Source: Wuchereria bancrofti (lineage: Eukaryota; Nematoda; Chromadorea; Rhabditida; Onchocercidae). From it: a DNA stretch of 64,000 nt. The notes beneath the pieces are model-generated. The model made no database searches. It was not told the DNA's origin and saw nothing but the letters and a program-made list of their open reading frames with translations. The stretch is taken from contig SSBO01000001.1 of the NCBI GenBank assembly GCA_005281725.1, positions 9,297,334 to 9,361,333 on the forward strand, read 5' to 3'. This document shows, one piece after another, positions 13,291-24,000 of the stretch. Made by a program: the position numbers and the translations under genes. How positions within the stretch are numbered: position 1 is the first letter of the stretch; each line of letters starts with the position of its first letter.

Positions 13291-14347
13291 TAATTTTACT
13301 TCTTAGTTATATTCAAACAAATTTCTTCTTCATCTTCCAAAGATAATAAAATATTACGAAAATTGATATTGTCAAATGAGTTGTAATTAATAATTTCGCT
13401 ATATTTTTTTTTCAAATATTTAATGCAACTTTACATTTATAAATGTAGATGAAATTATCGGAAAAAAAAGAAGCGAAATTCTATTAATTGAGATTATTTG
13501 AAGAATTCATCATATCTTATGCAAAAAAAATGACTTATAATTGATACTGTAATTATATTTTGAATCTTCAAATTAACCAAAAAAAAAAAGTTAACTTCTA
13601 TATATTTTATAACAGAACGAAATATGAAGAATCACCGCTTATTACATTAAATCTTACTATTTGCTAATTCATACTACTAATTAGTTATTATCAAATTATC
13701 ACCTTATCTCATCCCAACTATTCGCAATTCTTTCAGGTGTTTATTGCCTGAACTCTGTTAGAAACTTTAAATTATTTAACGCTTTAAGCTGTCAAACATT
13801 TTAAACAGATTATTCTTTAGGCTTTTTGTTTCTTAGCATTCCAGGCTATTTATCGTGTAAGTTTGTCCCATATCTCAGTTTCAGGCTGTTTACACTTCTA
13901 AGTTAAGCCTTTTCTCAGAAATACCAAAAAATCCCAGAAATTTTCAATATTTACTTAAAACGAGGTTTAACTAAATATTGAAAATTTTACAGATGAAATA
14001 ATTGCTTGTTGCGTATGTATTATGTACAAGTCAAACTTTAAATTCAAACTTTTCCAAATTTCGAAATTCCAATTTTGAATTTTGAAATTTTCATTCTCGT
14101 CAACAATGACAGATATGAATTCAGCTATAAAGTAACTTTGGAGAATGAAGAAATAACATGGTAGAGGAAGAGAGTATGATAGATTGATAAGATTTGCAAA
14201 AAGAATTTGTTGTTCTGTGTGTCAGACAATGAGAGAGTTTGCAAGGGTGCATATTTTTGCAGTTGTGATAGTGTGATTGAGAAAGACGAAAAGATTATGC
14301 AAATGAGGAAAGACGTGTGGTGCGAAATGTGACATTGTGGAAGATTT

Positions 14348-14489
14348 GGTTAGAAGGTAGTGAAAAATACAAAATTTAATCTTTATCGAAATGCTAATGA
14401 TCGGCCGGTTAGAAGGTAGTGAAATTGTGGTGGTATTAACTAAGTTTGATTTTAATTTTAATTTAGTATTGCATTTAATTTAGTATTGC
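14348..14489. repeat. Short direct repeats upstream of the zinc-finger gene
   Basis: An 18-base sequence beginning GGTTAGAAGG occurs identically at 14348-14365 and 14407-14424. A 17-base unit ending TTTAGTATTGC is repeated head to tail at 14456-14489 with one mismatch. Both lie within 300 bp of the start codon at 14642 and so fall in the presumed promoter or outron. Confidence 0.6.
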
Positions 14490-14630
14490 ATGTATTCTGG
14501 TTATAAAATACAACATTTCATTTTTTTTTATGGACTGGAATAGTACGCAATTGTGTTAATTTTGTTAAGGACTAAGTTAGATTTTTGCTTTGTATCTCAT
14601 TGATTTTAGTATTCTGTTATTAAATTCCTT

Positions 14631-14641
14631 GTTAGCAGAAA
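14631..14641 (+). promoter_or_regulatory. Candidate SL trans-splice acceptor of the zinc-finger gene
   Basis: A TTAGCAG acceptor ends two or three bases before the ATG at 14642. Its position immediately upstream of the start codon fits spliced-leader addition. The polypyrimidine tract is weak, and cis-splicing from an upstream exon cannot be excluded. Confidence 0.4.
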
Positions 14642-17600
14642 ATGCATCATACGGATCATTCGGAATCATTGCAACAATCATCCGAATTGAAAAGGAAATC
14701 ATGTGAAGGTCAGGAATGGGAAGGTGAAGATTTTGGACCAGTTACCTGGCAGGAATTATCCAATATGCGACGTAATTCGGTTATCTTATTCAATAGTGAA
14801 CTTTATCCAACGAAAATATCCGAATGGTCATTACGAGCGGAACCAGGAAGAGATAATAAATATTACATTTGTGTATTGTGCAGAAGGCTTCAGGTTATTT
14901 TTTAATTTTGATTTTAATGTATAATGCAAATATTAGTTGTAATTGCTGATAAAAGGCTTATATAAATTGCTGAATTACCTTTTTTTTTTTTTGTAATCAC
15001 TTGGACAGTATTTATAATCACTTAATTACATTCCTTTATCCTACAGATAACTTTCTATTAGTTATCCATTAAACAGTATTTAAAATTTCATCTGATTTGT
15101 TTTAAATAATGTAATATACACTTTAATAACATATTCATGTCACGGCCATTTGTACTTCCACTGTTTTTGTCTTTTCTCGTTTTCATTTGAGATTAGTAAT
15201 TTTCGAGTACCAATTGTCCAAAAAAACAGTTATTTCTAATATATATGTTTTAATCATACTTCTCATTATTACTAGCATTTAGTTTACATGCTGCTGTTAG
15301 CAAATTCGATTCATTCATTTTTTGGTTTGCAAAAGTTTAGTTGGTTTAATTCAATATTTCCTTGCAGGATCGTGGGAAACGTTTGATACCACCAGTAAAA
15401 TTTGGTCCACCAGCTCGTATTCTTGTTCGTAATGGACGTTTTTTAACGCATCCAGATTACCCTCGTACACCGCACATATGTGGGTTCGGTGATAATCCAA
15501 TGTCTGATCGTGCAGTTGTTCTTGCACGACGTGCAATGATTCGTGCACGAACGGAAATTAGCGAAGATGGCATGACACCACGAGAAAAAATCAATCAAGT
15601 TTTAATCAGTTTTAGAGAGGATGAAAAATATTCAAATTTAAGGTATTGGTCATGAGATCTCTCCCGATGATTTTTGAGGAACTTATGAAATTATTTTAAT
15701 ATTTTCAAAAAACTTCTTAGTATTTTAGCAGTTTTTTTTTTCTTCATTGTGCATAAATGTAAAAAAAAAAAAAAAACTGAGTGTTAGGAATTAACATTAA
15801 AAATTATCAACGAATTTAAAAATGAAAATTGACTCTATATTTGTTGCAGTTCGGGTAGAGATGATATTTATTTTTAATCAAAAATTACTACTATCATTAC
15901 CAATGATGATAATTTCTGCTTTGATAAAATATTTATAGTGCTGAAGAAATAGAACAAATGGAAGATATGGTATTGGGACGTATAAATGGACGTATGTGGT
16001 CGGAATCGAGCTCTATACGATCATTATACATTAATCGCCGTAAATTAATCGCTGCTAATCGCAGTAATAAACCGCGTAAAGTTTACGAATGTCCAATGGT
16101 GGATTGTGATTTCTTGACATTTGCATCTGGTATGATCGATATTCACATAAACGAAAAGCATCGTGTTGTTAATGATTCCAAAACAGTTGATTCATCAGCT
16201 TTTGAGGTATACAATTTAATTTATGGTTTTACTGTTTGGAACAGCGAAAGCGAATTTTGTTTGTGCATTGTTATTTAAAAAAATATATATGCTGTCTTTC
16301 TAAATTTGAAGTATTTAAACATAAATTAACTTATCTACTGACTGACTAGATTGCATACGCAATGCAGCAAAAACGGCATATTATCGACAGAGAGAAAAAA
16401 AAGACTAAGTTTTAATAAGTTTCAAGAGGAATGAACATTTATTTCAGGTAGTGTTTAAAACGATCATGCTAACTAATAATGTTTGAGAAAATTATCAAAT
16501 CACTTTGATATTTTTGAAAAATTTCAACTGTATAATTACACGATTAAATATTTTCTTACTAAGTCGACATTTTTGTTTTCTTTATTGATAGTGCTTTTAT
16601 TAGCATCATAAAATCAGTCTTGAATAATTGAACAAATATTCATGTTGTTTGGCATACGGAGAGCTGGTTAAAAATGTGTTCATTTGTTCATTTTACTGTC
16701 TAATTTCCAAATATTGGAATTTAGCACTTTTCATGCATCACTTTTTTTCATTACTTCGAAGATTTTAAGGCAGAATATTTGGTTTCAACAGATAGAAACG
16801 ATGAAGTGGGCATATCGAATCTATCGAGCCAAATACCGACACAAAATGCTTCGGTTTATTCATCTGCAGAGGTAATCACTGAAACTTCAAATTTTCTCGC
16901 TAATTGGAAGTTTTTTTTGAAACCTATATGTTAATGGCTTTTGCAATACTTATTGCAGACGACTATTTTTTCTGTTACCAGATTTGTATTATCGATTTAA
17001 TTGATTCTTCCTATTACTTTTTTTTCCTACATAAAAAGCATTGTTTTCAGATAGATCTAGAACTGAATCCAATCTGTTACCCTGAAGGAGATTACGGTCC
17101 AGTCATATACGAAGCTCTTTCTTGTCAGCGACGTAAATCTATCATCTTATTCGAGAGTAGACGTTATCCGAATAAAATTTCTGAATGGGCCTTGAAGATG
17201 CCAACAAATGATACAACAATGTATTACACATGCGTGTTGTGTCGGAGGCTTAAAGATAAAGGTAAACGACAAGAACCACACGTCCAGTATCCTCCTCCGG
17301 CTAGAATTGTAGTACGTAATGGACGTTTTATGGTGCATCCAGATTATCCGAAAACACCACATATCTGTGACTTTGCGAATAATCCGTTATCCGATCGTCA
17401 ATCTGTTTTATCGAGACGGTATGAATAAGGGACATTTTTTTTTTTTTTTTTTTGAGAATGTATTTTACCAAATAAAATAGATTTTAGTATTTATAATATT
17501 TATTTTTTTAATTAAATACTGAATTGCTTACAAAAAGTTATTTGAAATCTGCTTGTTCGACAACATACTACTACTGCAGTTCTAGTATTTTGTTGCTGTT

Positions 17601-20202
17601 ATATTTTATATTGGGAGCTTCTACAGCGTATTGGCTAAAAGACCCGTGAATGGATCGATTTCTGGTGCCTCAATTCAGAAAACTTCTAATTATACCATTA
17701 ATCAAGATGCAAACTACCGATATATTTCAATCGCTCCATCGGAACGCTTTTCTTCGAATATTTATGTAGTCGAGGAACCAGGAACTTGGCCCCAAGATCC
17801 GGTGTGTCGAAACTTGTATCGGATTTTCACCAATATCTTTCATATATATATTTTTTGAAGCTCTGTTAATTCATTCTTGCACACCACTAGTAATTGTCGG
17901 AAGGAACGCTTAGTTATAAACCATCTGTTAATGATAAATAAAGTCATCGTTGAAAATCTAAGCGAAGTTCCTGGCTATAATATGAAAGCGATAACAATAA
18001 ACTACTTAGATTTTATCGTGTGTTAGCTGGTAAATATGGACTGTATATATATGGACTTAAAGTAGTCAACAGAAATTAAGTAAGTTTAGTTTTTATTTTT
18101 AGGAAATAAAAAAATAAGGAATTTTAGGAAATATCCGATGGTAGTGATAGCGAGTATGAAGCTCTTTTAAAACTCGACGTTGATCAAGATATCAGTGAAG
18201 TTGCTTCTGTTGCTACTGGTTCTAATTCTGATATGCCAAGTGTTTCTGGAACTGATTTTACGGTATGTATTTTTATCGGTATTTAAAGATACTAACCTTA
18301 CTGCTTACTACTGTAAGCTATACGTTATCTGGTATTGGCAATATCTTTTAACACTTACATTTCTCATGAAAATCTTTACGTGTGTTATGGTGAAGTTTTA
18401 TTGCTTTGAGAATATTCTTTCTAATATTCTGAATGGTGTATAAGTTAATCGGAAGAGATATCTTTACTTAAAATTCATGAAAGCGCTTAAAATTAGAAAT
18501 TATAACATCGCCAAACATTTTTATTTAAAATGAACAAAGCAGGATTGGATAAAAACTATGCTACATACTAACATAAACAGAATGTTAATGTAATGTTTGT
18601 AAAATGTTGAAATGTAGAAGCAGTATTTGAAATTTCAACAGAAACACTGCGTGAAAGGTCGTTAGAACGTGAAAATGCTAATCTAGATATAATGCTAAGT
18701 TGTTGAATTAGGGAAAACACGAAGGTTTTTGATAACTTTCAAACGAAGAAATTTTAATTATCAAAATGTTTTGGCGAAACATACAAATGAAATGTAAACA
18801 GTGAGAAGCAAGAACTAGCATGAAATTGGTTTTTCAGGCAAAACGAGGAAAACTCTCTCAAATATATAGTTGCTCAATTGTGGGATGCAATTTTACAACG
18901 TCAACATTGGCTGATCTTGACGTTCACTTAGGAGAACATGAGTTACTTGATGAAGAACAAATACAGTATGAAATTTTTGGACAAGTCAGTACTTCAGTTT
19001 TGATGATCTCAATAATTCAAAATTGTAAGGTTATGTTAGAGTAGACAGGAAAGTCTATCACGATGTTTAGTCCATCAATTTCGAATGGAGTTAGTTTCCA
19101 GTGAGGTTTTTTGATAAAAAGCAATAAAAAGCAAATAAGCAATGAAAAAATAATCTCTGCGTCAATAAGATAGTGAAATTTAATAGTACTGAATCGTATT
19201 TCAGGTAGAAAATCCATATGGAAATGGTGAAGCTGTAGAAATCATTGACGATGTAAGTCTTTCTCATCCATTCAGGAAAAGGCAGAAAATGATAAGTTCA
19301 GATGATCACCTTTTATTAGCAGCAGACGATAACGAAGTTGAATGTATAGAGGTTTTTTGTTTATTTTTTAAAGAAGTGAATTTTTCAAATCAGGTTGGAC
19401 AGGACCTAGATAAGTTGGAATAAAATCTTTTTGCAGAACTCTGAGATATCTTTATTTATCATTTCTTTAAAGTTTATGCTCAAGCTGAATTGTATCTCAG
19501 AAAAATCTTTCACGCTCATTCCTTGTATCGGAATTTCAGGACTGTCTCGAAAAATCGGATTTACCAACCGATGTACCATCAGATGAAGGAATTCAACGAA
19601 ACCCAGAGGATTTGCGAGCTTCTGTCCGAAGGCATTTGCAGGTAAATTTATTGGTGGCGAGCAGTTTCTCTTTATACATAGACGTATGACAATTTTTTTT
19701 TAAATATAGTAATGGCATTTTTATTTATTTGCTCTTTTTTTTGTTTCCTGTAGTATTTTTCGGAGCCTTTCTTTCGTGCTGGCATTCTTCTTCTTTGCGA
19801 CATCATTTTCGTACTGAATTATCCGGTATTCTTCAGGATATTGAGCGCTCACTGGAGAATATTGGAGTAATGCAACTTTTGGAGATCGATGGATATTTGG
19901 TTCGAATACAACAACGATTATGCGATATTCAGTCATCTAACATACGGTATTTTCAGGATGTTGGAGATTTATTGCAGAATACAGAATCCTCACACGATGT
20001 CAGTTCCTTTTTTTATTTTAGCATTCGTAAATTTTCATGTCACATTTGCTGATAGACTTTGATTGAGTTCCAAATTAGCTAAAACTTTGCTTTACTTTAG
20101 TTCCATTAACCTCAACTCATAGCATTGATTTTATAGATGATAGAGGATTGTATTACCTTTCACTTGACAGTTCATTTTTTTCAGGCAGAAAATCATCGTT
20201 AG
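14642..20202 (+). CDS. Zinc-finger protein with two tandem CC-HHC modules, each followed by a C2H2 finger
   Basis: Model exons: 14642-14893, 15368-15642, 15939-16206, 16770-16871, 17051-17418, 17627-17801, 18128-18262, 18838-18984, 19205-19351, 19540-19641, 19837-19998, 20185-20202 (about 716 aa). Residues 31-140 and 313-420 are two copies of one module: ISEW, YYxCVLCRRL, GKR, PPARIxVRNGRF, HPDYPxTPHIC, NPxSDR. Invariant C77/C80/H112/H120/C122 and C360/C363/H395/H403/C405 could bind zinc. Each copy is followed by a C2H2 finger (C227/C232/H245/H250 and C537/C542/H555/H559), so a whole unit was duplicated. The module resembles the nematode family I remember as RYYR-CCHC zinc fingers; that name is from memory. 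Acidic Ser-rich linkers and a possibly helical C-terminus follow. Nuclear nucleic-acid binding is inferred. Uncertain points: exon 9 may end at 19252 (GAT|GTAAGT), and if the last intron is retained the frame stops at 20052. Confidence 0.8.
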
Positions 20203-21067
20203 TTTTGGCAGTTCAGCCATTTTGAATACCTTTATGGGTGATACAATGCGTTATCTTTGTGCTGTATCTTTGTGCTTTCAGTCTTTAATAAATTTTACTC
20301 GAAACTTTCTTGTTCTCACCTTTTAATTCCCGCAAATACAATTCATTTCATTGATATGAAATATGACCATGTTGACAGAATTGACATGGTTAACAAAGAA
20401 AGTAGGAATTTGTGCACCTCAGTACAAGAAATATATTGTTAGTTAGGAGTTTCTAACATGGTATTAAATTGAAAAGCTATAATGGCATATAGATCCCGTA
20501 CATATAATATTATAAAATATAGTTCTTGTGGATGCGGAAATATTCAAGAAAGATGGTTTATCCCAGGAACAAATTTTTATATACATGAAAATTTTATAAC
20601 GAAGTATCCAACGACCATAATTTGATTATTGTAGCAAAGAGGGAGAAAAAAATTTTTAGCGCGAAATGTTCACCACACAAAATAATGCTTGCATGTTAGC
20701 TATAGAATGAATGATAATGTATTGATGTTAGCAATTAATAATGTATGGGACACATTATACACGCATAAATAATTTGCTACCAATAAAATAATATATGGGA
20801 TGGTGAAATAATGAAAGGACGAAAGGTAGGAGTCACAAAAAAAAATAAATAGAATAAGAAGAAAAGTGAATTTTTTTACAAGAGAATGAAATTTGAACAA
20901 CAGAATTATTTAATGAGACAGAAATCGACATAACAAACTGTTCAAATTTTTGACTGACAAAAGAAAAAATAGTTTGCTGATAAATTGCAGATTCGTAGAA
21001 CATATAATAACATGGTATAGTTTACATAGAAATTACAGAACATTATAAATTGTAGAAGGTAACTAAC
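20203..21067. other. Convergent intergenic gap between zinc-finger gene and SMC1
   Basis: Two genes converge here, so the interval must hold both 3' UTRs. Apart from the AATAAA at 20287 nothing specific is seen. Short open frames here have no family resemblance. Confidence 0.6.
20287..20292 (+). terminator. AATAAA polyadenylation signal of the zinc-finger gene
   Basis: A canonical AATAAA lies 85 bases after the modelled stop codon (20200-20202), in the convergent gap before the 3' end of SMC1. Confidence 0.5.
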
Positions 21068-24000
21068 CTATTCAATGTATGAATCAGATTGTGGTTGTTT
21101 GTATGGTGTGAGATCAAGTGTTAACATTCCGGAGACGGTATAACTGGATGGATGCGGATAAATACCGATGATAGCATCAGCTTTATTGTAAAATTCTTCT
21201 TTTAACGATATGACGATTAGTTGCATGTCAACACGTGCACGTTCACAAATAAAATTTGCAACCTGAAATTTATTACATAATAAATTCACTAGTTTGTTAG
21301 AAATAAAGTTACACTAAAACAATCAAAGTGAAGTTTTCAACTAATGAAATTTTCTATAGATAATCGTTATAGCGAAAATCTTTTATTTTCTATGCAACTA
21401 ATAAATGCTTGACAAAAAATCTCAGAAAATCACACCTTGCCAATATTAGTATTATCCAATGCAGCATCAACTTCATCCAGGATAAAAAATGGTGACGGAC
21501 TACGAGCATGAATAGCAAAAAGTAACGCTAATGCTGCAACAGTCTTTTCACCACCACTTAAATTATCCATCGGTCGAAAACGTTTACCAGGTGCTACACA
21601 GTTGTACGCAATACCTTCAAGATATGGTTCTTCCATATTTTCTTCGCCAAGGAATGCCTGTGCACTTTCATTACGACTGAGTTTCTAAAAAGCAATAAAA
21701 TTAGGAAAAAGATAAAAAAGAAGAAAATCAAAAAAAAAATGAAGATTCTGATTCCAAAACAATTCATTGATTTTAGCTTGTGAATTTAATGAAATTCCTA
21801 AAATTTTGAAATAAATCACTTCATTCCTGCTAAATTTAACATAGAAAATCATCTAAAACTTGTTTAGAAAAAATGAATTACAATTTAATAAGTCTAAATT
21901 AGAAAAAAAAAAACTAACCTTGTAAATGTCATCAATTTTCTGCGAAACAGGTTCAAAGCATTCATGAAATAGATGGTAACGATCAGTTTTCACTTTTTCA
22001 AATAACAGACGAATCTTCCGCGCTTTCTTTCTGGCCAATTCACATTCTTCCGTTGTTTCAGCCTCCTTCTCTTTCACTATTTCCATTCTAGCAATAAATG
22101 GTATAAAGACAATCCAAACAAGAATCGAAACCTTAAGCTAATATCCATAAATAATACCCGTAGTTAGTTCAAGCCAAAAATACGTCTAGCGTACATGTTA
22201 AGCTATGTTAAGAAAGGGATAAATCCAGCATACGTGAAATGGAAAAGTAAAGAATACATGAAGCATACGTAAATTCCTGCACTGCCAAATAATAGAAAAG
22301 TAAGATGTATGAATTGCTAAGTAATGTTGGAAACAATATTAATTTTACAAACCTTTCCTTTGCTTTCAAATTTGGCGCACTAATCCGTGAAATTTTTGCT
22401 TGTGAATCACTAACTTCTTTGTTCAATTTGTCCAGTGCTTTTTTCACTTCCTCATCATTATCATACTGAAATTAACGATCTTAAAATTACTTCAGAAAAA
22501 CGGAATTATACAAAATTACTTCAGAAAAAACGGAATTAAGTATCCTGTTATCTTTATTTCCTCTCATCTTCCCTTTCTCTCTGCTATCTTTCTAATAACT
22601 CGCTTTCTGTTACTACTTGCATATAAACTTAACTCCTATTTCTGTTTCTTCTAACACATATAATTTTGCAAGGGAGCAACTTGATGAACAGTTTTGAAAA
22701 AGCCATAAAATAGTTACAACTGAATATTTCATGATTACCTCTCTGAGACTAATTGGAAGCATCCGATAATCCACTTGTATTTGTGCTTCACGATCCATTT
22801 GCTCATGTGAAAGTTGCTGTGAATCACTTACACTTACACTTGCACCTGTTGTACCTAAAAAAAACAATTTCATGATTGAATTTTATATTTACAACAACTC
22901 AAGTACATAATTACAATGCTAATTTCATTTCGAAATAACTAATGACGTTTGTCAACTTAACCAGATAAAAAGTGACTGTTGGCTGTCTTTCCACGATCAC
23001 ATTTTTTACCGACAAATTTCTAATTTGATTAAACTACTACTATTTCTAATAACTTCTGGTCATATATAGAGATAAGAAATACATGGAAAAGATAAAACGA
23101 AAAAGACATAAATATTGATGATTTTTTTTATCATACTGTCAAAGTCATTGGATTATGCAATCTTAACCAAGAGCTCACAGCTTTAAGCTTTAAGCTATTT
23201 ACAGACAACGATCCGCAATATCAAGTTCAACCATTTCCGCTAATTCATTTGATAGTTACTTTATCTAAAGTTCAAACCAGTTCCTGAAAAATGAAAAGGC
23301 AAGAAAATTACTTGAGGGGATAGTATCATCAATTTCAATATCGGCAAGAGATCCCTGAAGCAGTGGCAATTTAATACCATTCATTTTACATTGATGTAGT
23401 AATGAGTGACGCTGATGACGTCGTCTCAGAATGGTTTGCTCCAATGCTGCGGCTGTTTTCTCTGCTGCAGCTACCTATAAAATTAATGCTGTGAAATTGT
23501 AAATACATTAGTTGATCTTATCATGAAATTATCCTACTATAAAAGCAGAAGAATTTGTGTAAGAATAACCTGGCAATCGATAAATCTTTCAATCTCTCAT
23601 CTAAATCAATAATTATTTCCATTCTTAATAGCAACTGTTCTATTAGTAGTAATCGACTGTGTATTAGTCAGTAGGTATAGATTTTTATTAATAACAAATA
23701 TCAACAATTTCATATGATCTGTAACTATCTATTGGGAAATACACCCCTAATTAGTGGATATCCTTTCATTTGGATTAACCCAAATTCAATTAGCTTATTG
23801 ATCAGAAAAACACAGTAAATTTGAAATGAGTACTTCACGAGCAGCTTGCTGCGCAGCTTTTTTGAGTACGCTTATTTCAGCATCGTTATCTTCAACCAGT
23901 GCCTTTTTCGAAACAATTGCCATTTTCATTTGTTCCAACTCAGCCTCCAACTTTTTCAGTGTCTAAAAATGGAACTAATTTTTGCAGCATAAACAGGATA

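Larger units (their letters stand above)
1..14641. other. 14.6-kb gene-poor AT-rich region
   Basis: No conserved multi-exon gene could be built on either strand. The sequence is dominated by A/T runs and scattered short open frames of low complexity that lack family resemblance and consistent splice phases. Recognisable contents are an AAT-rich stretch, a GA tract, two TG-rich tracts, a CA-rich tract, three sets of degenerate direct repeats (12.4 kb, 13.0-13.3 kb, 14.3-14.5 kb), a cluster of TGACGTAA-like sites near 5.5-5.7 kb and a GC-richer island at 12.04-12.2 kb. The last kilobase is presumably the upstream region of the zinc-finger gene. The rest could be intergenic, or a large intron of a gene lying mostly to the left; the sequence does not decide this. 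Confidence 0.6.

Noticed and set aside
14703..14924. Second ORF overlapping exon 1 of the zinc-finger gene
   Set aside because: Shadow frame; only the 14642 frame gives the conserved YYICVLCRRL motif and joins exon 2 in phase.
19729..19836. Upstream extension of zinc-finger exon 11 (hydrophobic)
   Set aside because: No acceptor in the correct phase; the TTCTTCAG at 19829-19836 joins exon 10 in phase 0.
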